Assembly: GCF_003946865.1 (NCBI RefSeq)
Contig: NZ_QXTH01000001.1
Location: 434,001 to 498,000, forward strand
Direction: 5' to 3'
From: Antribacter gilvus
Lineage (GTDB): Bacteria > Actinomycetota > Actinomycetes > Actinomycetales > Cellulomonadaceae
Length of the DNA stretch: 64,000 bases
In this document: positions 44,596-53,449 of the stretch, in pieces
Layout: each line of letters opens with the position of its first letter
Position numbering within the stretch: the first letter of the stretch is position 1
Position numbers and translations under genes: made by a program
Notes under the pieces: model-generated
Seen by the model: the letters and a program-made list of their open reading frames with translations, nothing else
Told to the model about the DNA's origin: nothing
The model's database searches: none

Positions 44596-45321
44596 ATGCC
44601 AGTGGTGGAGATGCGCGACGTGCGCAAGGAGTATGCCGGGGTGGATGCCCTGGCTGGGCTCGACCTGCGGGTCGAACAGGGCGAGATCGTCGCGATGCTC
44701 GGCCCCAACGGAGCGGGCAAGACGACGACGTTCGAGCTCCTGCTCGGGCTCGTGCGGCCCACGGGCGGCACGGTGGAGGTGCTCGGCCGGCGACCCGGTG
44801 GCGGGGTGCGGGCGCGGGTCGGCGCCATGCTGCAGTCCGCGGGCCTGCCCGAGCAGGTGACGGTGCGGGAGCTCGTGCGGCTCGTCGGGAGGTCCTACCC
44901 CCGGGCCCTCGACGCCGACGACGTCCTGGAGCGGACCGCGCTGTCCCAGCGGGCGGCGCGGACCGTGACGACGCTGTCCGGTGGTGAACGGCAGCGCCTG
45001 CTCCTGGCGATGGCGCTGGTCGGGGCGCCGGAGCTGCTGCTGCTCGACGAACCGACGGCGGCCATGGACGTGGTGTCCCGGCGGGCGTTCTGGGAGCAGG
45101 CCCGGGCGAGCGTCGAGGAGGGCGCGACGATCCTGTTCGCGACGCACGACCTCGCGGAGGCCTCGGCGGTCGCGGACCGGATCCTCGTGATCGCCGGTGG
45201 GCGCCTCGTCGCCGACACGACGGCGGACGCGCTCACGCACCACGGCGACGACGACCTCGAGGAGGTCTTTCTCGCGCTCACCGCCGAGACGTCCTCCGCC
45301 TTCGACAAGGGAGACGACTGA
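44596..45321 (+). CDS. ABC transporter ATP-binding protein (export type)
   Basis: This 241-residue ATPase drives the ABC-2 permease that follows. Walker A is LGPNGAGKTT at about residues 35-44, the signature is LSGGERQRL, and Walker B is LLLLDEPTAAMD, with the switch histidine in FATHDLAEAS. A strong GGAAGGAGG site precedes the ATG. The product resembles drug- or lantibiotic-efflux and NatA-type ATPases; the substrate is unknown. The stop shares one base with the permease start. Confidence 0.93.
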   Translation: MPVVEMRDVRKEYAGVDALAGLDLRVEQGEIVAMLGPNGAGKTTTFELLLGLVRPTGGTVEVLGRRPGGGVRARVGAMLQSAGLPEQVTVRELVRLVGRSYPRALDADDVLERTALSQRAARTVTTLSGGERQRLLLAMALVGAPELLLLDEPTAAMDVVSRRAFWEQARASVEEGATILFATHDLAEASAVADRILVIAGGRLVADTTADALTHHGDDDLEEVFLALTAETSSAFDKGDD

Positions 45322-46175
45322 TGACGATGCTGCGACCCGACCAGCGCCCGGCGCCGGACGTCCGGCGTGAGCCGCGACGGAACGGCGGCGTGCTCGGGCT
45401 GCTCGCCATGACGGCTGCGACGCAGGTGCGCTCCGGCCTGAGGTCCGTCGAGTTCGCCGTCGGCGCGATCGCCATCCCCGTGCTGCTGTACGCGATGTTC
45501 GGCCTGCCGAACGCGTCGACCGAGCTGCCGGGCGGCACCCGGGTCGGCCTGGCGATGCTCGTCTCGATGTCCGCGTACGGCGTCGTGTCGCTGGCCATCT
45601 TCGCCTTCGGCGAGGACGTCGCCAAGGACCGCGGCCGGGGCTGGATCCGGACGCTGCGCGCGACGCCGTACCCCACGTGGGTCTACCTCGCCGCCAAGGC
45701 CGTGAGCGCGGTCGTCCACGCGGCGCTGATCGTGGTCGTGATGTTCGCCGTCGCCGCCACCGCCGGCGGGGTGTCGCTCGACCCGGGCAGGTGGGTCGCG
45801 CTCGCGGCGGTGATGATCGCCGGGGTGCTGGCGTTCAGCACCCTGGGCTTCGCGATCGCGTTCGTCGCACGCCCGCGGGCGGCGGCGGTGATCGCCAACC
45901 TGATCTTCCTGCCGCTGGCCTTCGCGTCCGGCTTCTTCATCCCCATGGGTGAGCTGCCGGACGTCCTGCAGGACATCGCCCGCTACCTGCCCACCTTCCA
46001 CTTCGGGCGGCTGGCCTACGGGGTCGTCATGCCCGCCTCGGACGTCGAGTACTGGACGGGTGCGGCCTCCGGGCCGGTGCTGGTGCACCTCGCCTGGGTC
46101 CTGGTGCCCGCCCTCGTCCTGGGCGCGGTCGCGCTGGTCGCGGCCAGGCGGGAGGCGGTGACGCGGCGGGGGTGA
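45321..46175 (+). CDS. ABC-2 type permease
   Basis: This 284-residue permease has six hydrophobic segments in the ABC-2 arrangement, with the conserved LIFLPLAFASGFFIPMGELP region before the last helices. The first 30 residues are basic and hydrophilic. It is coupled to the ATPase by a TGATG junction. Together with the divergent kinase and response regulator it forms a regulated efflux module of unknown substrate. Confidence 0.9.
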   Translation: MTMLRPDQRPAPDVRREPRRNGGVLGLLAMTAATQVRSGLRSVEFAVGAIAIPVLLYAMFGLPNASTELPGGTRVGLAMLVSMSAYGVVSLAIFAFGEDVAKDRGRGWIRTLRATPYPTWVYLAAKAVSAVVHAALIVVVMFAVAATAGGVSLDPGRWVALAAVMIAGVLAFSTLGFAIAFVARPRAAAVIANLIFLPLAFASGFFIPMGELPDVLQDIARYLPTFHFGRLAYGVVMPASDVEYWTGAASGPVLVHLAWVLVPALVLGAVALVAARREAVTRRG

Positions 46176-46218
46176 GGCCGGGGGTTGTGCGGCTCGGGTC
46201 GCGCGGCTCGGGTGACTG

Positions 46219-46271
46219 GGCGGCGGGGGCTGCCGCAGGCGGGTCAGGAGCCCGCCGCGGCCCCCGCCGCC
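46219..46271. terminator. Possible bidirectional hairpin between ABC-2 permease and GPP34 gene
   Basis: The perfect 12-bp arms GGCGGCGGGGGC (46219-46230) and GCCCCCGCCGCC (46260-46271) enclose a 29-base segment with a nested GCGGG/CCCGC pair. The right arm lies within the last codons of the GPP34 gene. Such G+C runs arise easily here, so support is moderate. Confidence 0.45.
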
Positions 46272-46987
46272 GCCGTGGAGGCGATGATCGCCGTCATGGC
46301 GGCGGTGGTGTCGTCGAGAACCCGCTTGACGGCGGGACCGGCCCAGCCTGCCGCCGCGATCTCCTTGGCCCGACGCCGGACGGCGCGCTTGTCGAGGTCG
46401 GGCACCACGCGGTGGGTCAGGTCCGTCGCGGCCAGGAGCGACACCAGGGCCGCGGTCCGCGGGTCCAGGAGGTCGGCCGGGGCGGGCGGTGCGTCGGTCA
46501 CGGGGCGGGGGTCGGGCGCCGGTGCGACGAGCGCCGCCCGTACGCGGTCGCGGATCGCTCCCTCGACCTCCGGCGTGTGCGGCTTCCAGGCGGTGGTGGG
46601 AAAGATCCCGAGGATCCGTGCGGGCTCGGGCCGGAGCACGCCCTGCTCGGCGAGGCGTGCCAGGAGCAGGTCCTTGAGGCGGCCCGCCTGGTTGCGGAAC
46701 GACGACTGACCAGAGACCCGGGACACCGCGTCCTTGGGCTTTCGACCGTGGGCGTCCTCCAGGATCTGCGCGAGCAGTGGGTCGTGCAGGTCGGCCTGCC
46801 CGGTCCGGCGGAAACGGCCGCGTCGCACGTCGGTGTCGTGCTCGGCCACCTCGAGCGACCCCTGCAGCGTGAGGTCCACGAGCGCGGCTCCGGCGATCGC
46901 GGCGTGCAGCCGTGTCGAGTCGACGATCGGGCGGCCGGTGGTGTCGTCCAGGGCAAGCAGCAGGAACTCTTCCGCGAGCGTCAGCAT
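46244..46987 (-). CDS. GPP34/GOLPH3-family protein
   Basis: This 247-residue protein belongs to the GPP34 family, the bacterial relatives of Golgi phosphoprotein 3, which are common in actinomycetes and have no settled function. The N-terminal LTLAEEFLLLALDDTTGRP and the helical repeats with AGAALVDLTLQGSLEV are typical. GRLKDLLLARLAEQGVL and DLDKRAVRRRAKEIA also fit. The start at 46987 has a GGAGGAG site. It may bind phospholipid head groups as the eukaryotic protein does; that is inferred from the family. Confidence 0.86.
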   Translation of the reverse strand: MLTLAEEFLLLALDDTTGRPIVDSTRLHAAIAGAALVDLTLQGSLEVAEHDTDVRRGRFRRTGQADLHDPLLAQILEDAHGRKPKDAVSRVSGQSSFRNQAGRLKDLLLARLAEQGVLRPEPARILGIFPTTAWKPHTPEVEGAIRDRVRAALVAPAPDPRPVTDAPPAPADLLDPRTAALVSLLAATDLTHRVVPDLDKRAVRRRAKEIAAAGWAGPAVKRVLDDTTAAMTAIIASTAAAGAAAGS

Positions 46988-47105
46988 GGTGTCTCCTCCG
47001 TCGGTCTCCCCCCACGACACCACGCGGGGCGCCCGGGCACATCCGTCTGAAGGTGGAACTCCCGGTGCTGGTGGAGGGTTCCGTCTCCTGCCGAGGCGTC
47101 TTCCG

Positions 47106-47570
47106 TCACCATCGACGGTATGGCTCCAGGTGAGCCTCACGGATCACGGGTGGCGGAACGAGTGCCCAACCCTCCTTCTCGAGGACGTCTGCCGCTTCGA
47201 CCTGGAGGTCTCGGACGGCAGATCGGAACTGGCGGGTTCGCCAGCGAACACGCCCCTCTTGGATCACTCTGTCCCACCCGGGCACGCTGTCCACACCGGT
47301 CTTGAGGTGCGCGCCCGATCTGTCGAGTGACTGATACAGGGCGATCGACAGATCGGCGAGATGCTCGCCGCCGATAGCGAGCGGCACGCGCTGGTCCTTG
47401 GCGTGGTCACCGGCGGGCCTCACCGCGAAGCGGTCGCCGAGCTCGACGGAAACGATCTGCTTCTCTATGCCGAGCGTCCCCGCCAGGAGCTCGCCCACTT
47501 CTCCTGCGAACTGGCGGGACTTGGCCTCGAGGTCAGAAGTCGCCTGAGGCGTCATCGAGGAGGAATCCAA
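47106..47570 (-). CDS. Hypothetical protein, second gene of a two-gene unit
   Basis: This product of up to 154 residues matches no family I know. It is soluble and mixed alpha/beta, with LAGTLGIEKQIVSVELGDRF near the start and a C-terminal helix-rich half ending LEPYRRW. The TTG start at 47570 follows GAGAGAGA; an in-frame ATG at 47555 would shorten it by five residues. Either way it overlaps the upstream 65-residue gene by 23-38 bases, so the two are coupled. The region 46988-47105 upstream of the GPP34 gene holds no other gene. Confidence 0.6.
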   Translation of the reverse strand: MDSSSMTPQATSDLEAKSRQFAGEVGELLAGTLGIEKQIVSVELGDRFAVRPAGDHAKDQRVPLAIGGEHLADLSIALYQSLDRSGAHLKTGVDSVPGWDRVIQEGRVRWRTRQFRSAVRDLQVEAADVLEKEGWALVPPPVIREAHLEPYRRW

Positions 47571-47730
47571 TCTCTCTCAGTTCCGAGATCGCTTCCCACT
47601 CGTGGCCGGAAAGGGTTCCGTACCGCGCCCGCTCTCGCAGGTCCTCGATGGAGACGTCCAGGCGTCGGAGCAGGGCCTCGCGGCGCACGAGCAGGTCCTC
47701 GCGCGTCACTCTGATCGTCTGAGGCGCCAT
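47533..47730 (-). CDS. Small helical protein, first gene of a two-gene unit
   Basis: The 65-residue product is very charged and helical, with the pattern TREDLLVRREALLRRLDVSI followed by LSGHEWEAISELREIGFLLDD. I have seen similar short proteins in actinobacteria without an assigned function. The ATG has a strong GGAGGAGG site. Its overlap with the larger downstream gene gives a toxin-antitoxin-like layout (small first, larger second), but no toxin fold is visible. An upstream in-frame extension of about 50 codons lacks a ribosome-binding site and crosses the promoter. Confidence 0.62.
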   Translation of the reverse strand: MAPQTIRVTREDLLVRREALLRRLDVSIEDLRERARYGTLSGHEWEAISELREIGFLLDDASGDF

Positions 47731-47930
47731 GTCTTCCCTCCTCCGCCGAGCCTGGTCTCCATCATGGTCCGACCCACTGACATCGATCCAGGACCGTGAG
47801 TCGGGCTGGTCGGGTGAACTGGTGGTAGCTCGCTCAACATATGTGCAGGAGTCGCTGCCCGCATCCTCACCCCGGACCATGCGGCGAGTCTATGGTTGGC
47901 ACCGGGACGGCGGTCTCCAGGGTTGAGATG

Positions 47931-47946
47931 ATGTGAGCGCACACAT
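47931..47946. promoter_or_regulatory. AraR operator, site 1 (upstream of araR)
   Basis: ATGTGAGCGCACACAT lies 28 bases before the chosen araR start. It matches the sites at 49188 and 53359 in 13-14 of 16 positions. Autoregulation of araR is likely. Its presence argues against the GTG at 47933, which would begin inside it. Confidence 0.75.
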
Positions 47947-47974
47947 TCGACCAAGAACGAGGCAGGATGGGCCC

Positions 47975-49090
47975 GTGAACGAACCAGCAACGGCGGAACG
48001 ACCCGCCGACACGGGAAGCGCGGTCGGCCGCAGCGGCGCGGCCACCGCCGCCGTACCTACGGTCACCCCCGCGACCCGACCGGTGCGCCCGCCGGCAATG
48101 TCGGACGTGGCGGCCCTGGCGGGCGTGTCCCACCAGACCGTCTCGCGGGTGCTCAACGAGCACCCCAGCGTCCGCGAGGACACGCGCCGTCGCGTGCTGG
48201 ACGCGATCGCCACGCTCGGCTACCGGCGCAACGTGGCGGCCCGCGCGCTCGCCACGGCCCGCTCGGCGACCATCGGCGTCGTCACCACGGGATCGGGCCT
48301 GTTCGGTCCGGCGAGCACGCTGATCGCCGTCGAGGAGGCCGCTCGCGAGCAGGGCTGGTACGTCTCGGTCGCCACGATCCGGCAGTACGACGGCGTCACG
48401 ATGCACCGCGTGCTCGACCACTTCATGGACCAGGCGGTCGAGGGCATCGTGGTGATCGCGCCCCAGGCCGACGTCGCGGAGGCGGTGCACGAGTTCCGCG
48501 CGCCGGTGCCCGTGGTGCTCATCGCCGCGGGGGAGACCGAGGCGGCCACGATCCCGCTGGCCGTGGACCAGCGCCTCGGTGCGCGCCTCGCCACCGAGTA
48601 CCTGCTGGACCTGGGCCACGAGTCCGTGCTGCACGTGTCCGGCCCGGGGGACTGGCTCGACGCCGTGGAGCGTGAGGCCGGCTGGCGGTCGGTGCACGAG
48701 GAGCGGGGCATCACCCCGCCCGATCCCGTCGGTGCGGACTGGACCGCGGATCGCGGCTACCAGGTGGGTCTGGGCCTCGCCGACCAGATCCGTACGGGCG
48801 AGGGCCCCACCGCGGTGTTCGCCGCCAACGACCACCTCGCGCTGGGCATGCTGCGCGCCTTCTGGGAGCGCGGTGTCAGCGTGCCGCGCGACGTGTCGGT
48901 GGTGGGGTTCGACGACGTCGCCGGGTCGGGCCACTTCGTGCCGCCGCTGACCACCGTGCGACAGCCGTTCGACGAGCTCGGCCGGCGCAGCGTCGCCCTC
49001 CTGCTGGAGGCGGTGGCCGGCGCGCAGGTGGGCGCGGAGCTGATCGCGCCCATGCTGGTGGAGCGCGCGAGCGCGGGCCCGCCTCCCTGA
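47975..49090 (+). CDS. araR: AraR, LacI-family arabinose repressor
   Basis: This 371-residue repressor has a proline/alanine-rich N-terminal extension of about 40 residues, the LacI helix-turn-helix at 43-67 (MSDVAALAGVSHQTVSRVLN), and a sugar-binding core with VVGFDDVAGSGHFVPPLTTV. It precedes araBDA on the same strand. Sixteen-base operators upstream of itself, araB and the furanose importer agree with ATGTWAGCGYTNACAT, which I remember as the AraR consensus of Corynebacterium glutamicum. L-arabinose is the expected inducer. The start is placed at the GTG 3' of the operator; an ATG at 48098, just before the helix-turn-helix, is also possible. Confidence 0.87.
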   Translation: MNEPATAERPADTGSAVGRSGAATAAVPTVTPATRPVRPPAMSDVAALAGVSHQTVSRVLNEHPSVREDTRRRVLDAIATLGYRRNVAARALATARSATIGVVTTGSGLFGPASTLIAVEEAAREQGWYVSVATIRQYDGVTMHRVLDHFMDQAVEGIVVIAPQADVAEAVHEFRAPVPVVLIAAGETEAATIPLAVDQRLGARLATEYLLDLGHESVLHVSGPGDWLDAVEREAGWRSVHEERGITPPDPVGADWTADRGYQVGLGLADQIRTGEGPTAVFAANDHLALGMLRAFWERGVSVPRDVSVVGFDDVAGSGHFVPPLTTVRQPFDELGRRSVALLLEAVAGAQVGAELIAPMLVERASAGPPP

Positions 49091-49136
49091 ACAGGGCGCG
49101 GCACCGAGATGTACGCGACCCTGGTGAAGGCGTACT

Positions 49137-49156
49137 CTCCATCTACAACGATGGAG
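49137..49156. promoter_or_regulatory. Second operator type in the araB promoter
   Basis: CTCCATCTACAACGATGGAG has perfect 6-bp arms around CTACAACG and lies 32 bases upstream of the AraR site. The core TACAACGATG recurs directly upstream of the GH51 arabinofuranosidase gene at 59993-60012. It may be bound by a second, unlinked LacI-type regulator. Confidence 0.55.
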
Positions 49157-49187
49157 AAGACTCGCGACCCTCTGGCGGCACGATAGT

Positions 49188-49203
49188 GTGTGAGCGCTAA
49201 CAT
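49188..49203. promoter_or_regulatory. AraR operator, site 2 (araBDA)
   Basis: GTGTGAGCGCTAACAT differs from the site at 53359 only in its first base. It lies 58 bases upstream of the araB ATG. Open frames starting at the GTG within it are not used. Confidence 0.78.
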
Positions 49204-49261
49204 GGGATCGTCAGTACGTAGGAGCAACGCCCACGACGACGCGGGCGAGGACGGAGCAGCG

Positions 49262-50896
49262 ATGGTGCAGCAGGATGAGGCGACCCACCTCGTGGAGGTC
49301 ATCACCTCAGGCCGGGCGGTGCTCGGCATCGAGCTCGGGTCGACCCGGATCAAGGCCTGCCTGATCGGGCCGGACCACGCCCCGATCGCCACCGGTAGCC
49401 ACGACTGGGAGAACCAGCTCGTGGACGGCGTGTGGACGTACTCGCTCGACGCCGTCTGGGCCGGTCTGCAGGACTGCTTCGCGCGCCTGGTGGACGACGT
49501 CGAGGAGCGGTACGGCGTGCGTCCCACCACCTTCGGCGCCATCGGCGTGTCGGCGATGATGCACGGCTACCTGGCCTTCGACGCCGCTGACGAGCTGCTG
49601 GTGCCCTTCCGCACCTGGCGCAACACGAGCACCGGCCGGGCCGCCGCCGAGCTCACCGAGCTGTTCGGCTACAACATCCCGCTGCGGTGGTCCGTCGCCC
49701 ACCTGTACCAGGCGATCCTCGACGACGAGCCGCACGTCCCGGAGATCGCGCACGTCACGACCCTGGCCGGCTACGTCCACTGGCGCCTGACCGGGCGCAA
49801 GGTGCTCGGCGTGGGTGACGCGTCAGGCCTGTTCCCGGTGGACCCCGAGACCAAGGACTACGACCGGCGCCTGCTGGGCCTGTTCGACGAGCTTCTCGCG
49901 GAGCGCCGTCCGGGCCTCACCGCCGAGGCGCTGTTCCCGGAGGCCTTGCCCGCAGGCCAGGAGGCCGGTCGCCTGACCGCCGACGGCGCCGCGCTCCTCG
50001 ACCCCACGGGCGCGCTGCAGCCCGGCATCCCGCTGTGCCCGCCGGAGGGCGACGCCGGAACCGGCATGGTCGGCACCAACTCCGTGGCGCCGCGCACCGG
50101 CAACGTGAGCGCCGGGACGAGCATCTTCGCGATGGTCGTTCTCGAGCGGGCACTGAGCAGTGTCCACCACGAGCTGGACTTCGTCACCACGCCCGGCGGC
50201 GACCTCGTGGCGATGGTGCACTGCAACAACGGCGCGAGCGAGCTCGGCGCCTGGGCGGAGCTGTTCGGCCAGTTCGCCACGGCGGTGGGCAGCCCGGCCG
50301 GGCCGGACGAGGTCTTCGACGCCCTGTTCCGGGCTGCCCTGGAGGGCGACGCCGACGGCGGCGGCCTCCTGGCCTACAACTACCTGGCCGGGGAACCCAT
50401 CACGGGCCTCGAGGAGGGGCGGCCGCTGTTCGTCCGCACCCCCGACAGCCGCCTGACGCTGGCCAACTTCATGCGCACCCAGATCTACGGTGCCTTCGGC
50501 ACGCTGGCCCTCGGCATGAAGGTGCTCGCGGAGGAGGACGTCGCGCTGGACGCGATGTTCGCCCACGGCGGTCTCTTCCGCACCGCGGGTGTGGCGCAGC
50601 GGTTCCTCGCCGCGGCGATCGGCGCGCCTGTCGCCGTCGGCCGGACTGCCGCCGAGGGCGGCGCCTGGGGCGTCGCCGTGCTGGCCGCCTACCTCGGTGC
50701 TTCGGACGAGCTGGACCTTGGCACCTACCTGAACGACCGCGTGTTCGCGGGCGCGGCGCTCGAGGTCGTGGAGCCTGACGCCGCCGACGTGGCCGGCTTC
50801 GCCGCCTATCTCGAGCAATACAGCGCCGGCCTCGCCATCGAGCGGGCCGCGACCGAATCGATCCAGAACCGGAAGGAACGGAGCCCCGCCGCATGA
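49262..50896 (+). CDS. araB: L-ribulokinase-type FGGY carbohydrate kinase
   Basis: This 544-residue kinase is expected to phosphorylate L-ribulose to L-ribulose 5-phosphate. The FGGY N-terminal phosphate loop is VLGIELGSTRIKACLIGPD (about residues 20-38), and GVSAMMHGYLAFD, RTWRNTSTG and the C-terminal MFAHGGLFRTAGVAQRFLAA (20 residues) with EGGAWGVAVLAAYL complete the fold. It resembles the ribulokinase/xylulokinase-like subgroup seen in Bacteroides and actinobacterial ara operons rather than E. coli AraB. The ATG at 49262 has GGAG nearby and lies downstream of the operator. It overlaps araD by four bases. Confidence 0.9.
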   Translation: MVQQDEATHLVEVITSGRAVLGIELGSTRIKACLIGPDHAPIATGSHDWENQLVDGVWTYSLDAVWAGLQDCFARLVDDVEERYGVRPTTFGAIGVSAMMHGYLAFDAADELLVPFRTWRNTSTGRAAAELTELFGYNIPLRWSVAHLYQAILDDEPHVPEIAHVTTLAGYVHWRLTGRKVLGVGDASGLFPVDPETKDYDRRLLGLFDELLAERRPGLTAEALFPEALPAGQEAGRLTADGAALLDPTGALQPGIPLCPPEGDAGTGMVGTNSVAPRTGNVSAGTSIFAMVVLERALSSVHHELDFVTTPGGDLVAMVHCNNGASELGAWAELFGQFATAVGSPAGPDEVFDALFRAALEGDADGGGLLAYNYLAGEPITGLEEGRPLFVRTPDSRLTLANFMRTQIYGAFGTLALGMKVLAEEDVALDAMFAHGGLFRTAGVAQRFLAAAIGAPVAVGRTAAEGGAWGVAVLAAYLGASDELDLGTYLNDRVFAGAALEVVEPDAADVAGFAAYLEQYSAGLAIERAATESIQNRKERSPAA

Positions 50897-51594
50897 GCAC
50901 GCTCACCGAGATCCCCGCCCACCTGCGCCCCGCCGTGGACGACGCCAAGGTGCGCGTCGCCGCGCTGCACGCCGAGCTGCCCCGGTGGGACCTCGTCGTG
51001 TGGACGGCGGGCAACGTGTCCGAGCGCGTCAAGGACGAGCAGGGCGGCCAGGACCTGTTCGTCATCAAGCCGTCGGGCGTCTCGTACGACGACCTGTCGG
51101 CCGAGGCCATGGTGGTGTGCGACCTCGACGGCAACCTGGTCGAGGGGAGCCGCGCGCCGTCGTCGGACACTGCGGCGCACGCCTACGTGTACCGGAACAT
51201 GCCCGAGGTGGGTGGCGTGGTGCACACCCACTCGACGTACGCGACCGCCTGGGCCGCGCGCGCCGAGGAAGTGCCCTGCGTGCTCACGATGATGGCCGAC
51301 GAGTTCGGCGGCCCGATCCCCGTGGGCCCGTTCGCGATCATCGGCGACGACTCCATCGGCCGCGGGATCGTCGAGACCCTGAAGGGGCACCGCAGTCCGG
51401 CGGTGCTCATGCGGAACCACGGCCCGTTCACCATCGGCCGCGACGCCAAGGCCGCGGTCAAGGCCGCGGTCATGTGCGAGGAGGTCGCGCGGACGGTGCA
51501 CATCGCCCGTCAGCTCGGCGAGCCCGTCGCGATGGACCAAGCCGCGATCGACTCGCTCTACCACCGCTACCAGAACGTCTACGGCCAGCACTGA
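50893..51594 (+). CDS. araD: L-ribulose-5-phosphate 4-epimerase
   Basis: The 233-residue class II aldolase-family enzyme converts L-ribulose 5-phosphate to D-xylulose 5-phosphate, which enters the pentose phosphate pathway. Zinc-binding histidines are in [20 protein letters not shown], substrate-binding in WTAGNVSER and [11 protein letters not shown], and the motif [11 protein letters not shown] is also conserved. The length matches the family (about 230). It starts within the araB stop (ATGA) and is followed after 58 bases by araA. Confidence 0.96.
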   Translation: MSTLTEIPAHLRPAVDDAKVRVAALHAELPRWDLVVWTAGNVSERVKDEQGGQDLFVIKPSGVSYDDLSAEAMVVCDLDGNLVEGSRAPSSDTAAHAYVYRNMPEVGGVVHTHSTYATAWAARAEEVPCVLTMMADEFGGPIPVGPFAIIGDDSIGRGIVETLKGHRSPAVLMRNHGPFTIGRDAKAAVKAAVMCEEVARTVHIARQLGEPVAMDQAAIDSLYHRYQNVYGQH

Positions 51595-51652
51595 CGCCAG
51601 GCCTCGCGGCCGCGCCCGGGCGCGGCCGCTCCCGAACGGAAGGAAACAACCC

Positions 51653-53167
51653 ATGACCGACAAGCCCTACGCCGACCGCGAGATCTGGTTCCTCACCGGC
51701 AGCCAGGACCTCTACGGCGAGGACACGCTGCGCCAGGTGGCGGAGCAGTCGCAGGAGGTCGCCAGGGCGCTCGACGCCTCGTCCGACGTGCCGGCCCGCA
51801 TCGTGTGGAAGCCCGTCCTCAAGGACTCCGGCTCCATCCGCCGCGCCATGCTGGACGCCACGGCCGACGACAACGTGCTCGGCGTCATCACCTGGATGCA
51901 CACGTTCAGCCCGGCCAAGATGTGGATCGCCGGCCTGGACGCCCTCCGCAAGCCGCTGCTGCACCTGCACACGCAGGCGAACGTCGAGCTGCCGTGGGAC
52001 ACCATCGACTTCGACTTCATGAACCTCAACCAGGCCGCGCACGGCGACCGCGAGTACGCGTACCTGGTGACGCGTCTCGGTGTCGCGCGCACGACCGTGG
52101 TGGGGCACGTGTCGAACCCGGCCGTGACGTCGCGCGTCGGCACCTGGGTGCGCGGCGCCGCCGGCTGGGCAGCCACGCACGAGCTCAAGCTGGCGCGCTT
52201 CGGCGACAACATGCGCAACGTGGCGGTCACCGAGGGCGACAAGACCGAGGCGGAGCTCCGGTTCGGCGTGTCGGTCAACACCTGGGGCGTGAACGACCTC
52301 GTGGCCGCGGTCGACGCCGTGGCCGACGCCGACGTGACTAGCCTCGTGGCCGAGTACGAGGACCTGTACGACGTGGTCCCCGAGCTCCGCAAGGACGGCG
52401 ACCGTCACGACTCCCTCCGCTACGCCGCACGCCAGGAGCTCGCGCTCGAGGGCTTCCTGGGCGCCTTGGGCGCCAAGGCGTTCACCACGAACTTCGAGGA
52501 CCTCGGCGCGCTGCGCCAGCTCCCCGGCATCGCGGTGCAGCGCCTCATGGGCAAGGGCTACGGCTTCGGCGCCGAGGGCGACTGGAAGACCGCCGTCCTG
52601 GTCCGCGCCGCCAAGGTGATGGGCGCCGGCCTGCCCGGTGGCGCGTCGCTCATGGAGGACTACACGTACGACCTCACGCCCGGCAAGGAGCTCATCCTCG
52701 GCGCGCACATGCTCGAGATCTGCCCTTCGCTCACCACCGCCAAGCCCCGCGTCGAGGTGCACCCCCTCGGCATCGGCGGCAAGGAGGACCCGGTCCGCAT
52801 GGTGTTCGACGCCGACGCGACCGAGGGGGCCGTCGTCGTCTCGCTCGCCGACATGCGTGACCGCTTCCGCCTCACCGCCAACGTGGTGGACGTGGTGACG
52901 CCCCCGGCCGACCTGCCCCACCTGCCGGTGGCTCGCGCGGTCTGGGCGCCCCGCCCGTCCTTCCCCGTGTCGGCCGAGGCGTGGCTGACCGCGGGCGGCG
53001 CGCACCACACGGTGCTCTCGACCGCCGCGGGCGTCGAGGCCTTCGAGGTCTTCGCGCAGATCGCGCGGACGGAGCTCCTCGTGATCGACGAGGACACCAC
53101 GCGCCGCGGCTTCGCGGACCAGGTCCGCTGGAACCAGGTCTACTACCGGGTGGCCCAGGGTCTCTGA
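51653..53167 (+). CDS. araA: L-arabinose isomerase
   Basis: The 504-residue enzyme isomerises L-arabinose to L-ribulose using a divalent metal, usually manganese. The N-terminus [20 protein letters not shown] is diagnostic. Metal and catalytic residues are in [10 protein letters not shown] (Glu), [10 protein letters not shown] (Glu), [11 protein letters not shown] (His) and [11 protein letters not shown] (His). The length fits the family. The AAGGAAAC-type site precedes the ATG. A 21-bp hairpin follows and probably ends the araBDA transcript. Confidence 0.97.
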   Translation: MTDKPYADREIWFLTGSQDLYGEDTLRQVAEQSQEVARALDASSDVPARIVWKPVLKDSGSIRRAMLDATADDNVLGVITWMHTFSPAKMWIAGLDALRKPLLHLHTQANVELPWDTIDFDFMNLNQAAHGDREYAYLVTRLGVARTTVVGHVSNPAVTSRVGTWVRGAAGWAATHELKLARFGDNMRNVAVTEGDKTEAELRFGVSVNTWGVNDLVAAVDAVADADVTSLVAEYEDLYDVVPELRKDGDRHDSLRYAARQELALEGFLGALGAKAFTTNFEDLGALRQLPGIAVQRLMGKGYGFGAEGDWKTAVLVRAAKVMGAGLPGGASLMEDYTYDLTPGKELILGAHMLEICPSLTTAKPRVEVHPLGIGGKEDPVRMVFDADATEGAVVVSLADMRDRFRLTANVVDVVTPPADLPHLPVARAVWAPRPSFPVSAEAWLTAGGAHHTVLSTAAGVEAFEVFAQIARTELLVIDEDTTRRGFADQVRWNQVYYRVAQGL

Positions 53168-53227
53168 CCCCTCCTCGCCACCGGGCTCTCCTCGCCACGG
53201 GCGCACGCGGCCCGACGCCGACCCGAC

Positions 53228-53274
53228 CAGGCAGTTGTTCCCCGTCCCGGGCTGGGACGGGGAACAACTGCCTG
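53228..53274 (+). terminator. Hairpin terminator after araA
   Basis: Perfect 21-bp arms (53228-53248 and 53254-53274), the left one starting CAGGCAGTTGTTCCCCGTCC, enclose a 5-base loop. An A/T-rich stretch (53287-53331) follows, then the operator for the next operon. Confidence 0.8.
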
Positions 53275-53350
53275 TTCGGCAACGATATGACGATCCGTTG
53301 AACTAAAAACTCTCGATCGTTACCCAAAAGTGACTCGCTGGAGCGTGTTC

Positions 53351-53374
53351 GCGCTCACATGTGAGCGCTAACAT
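53351..53374. promoter_or_regulatory. AraR operator, site 3, with overlapping palindrome
   Basis: ATGTGAGCGCTAACAT (53359-53374) is the best AraR-type site of the three. It overlaps a perfect 18-bp palindrome, GCGCTCACATGTGAGCGC (53351-53368), so two dimers or a shifted dimer might bind. It lies about 75 bases before the furanose-binding-protein gene, which is thus placed in the AraR regulon. Confidence 0.78.
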
Positions 53375-53449
53375 GTGCGGCAGTGGGCCGCGAAGACGTG
53401 GCCCGTCACGTCCCGCACGTCGTCGTTCGGGATCTCAAGGAGGAGAGAC

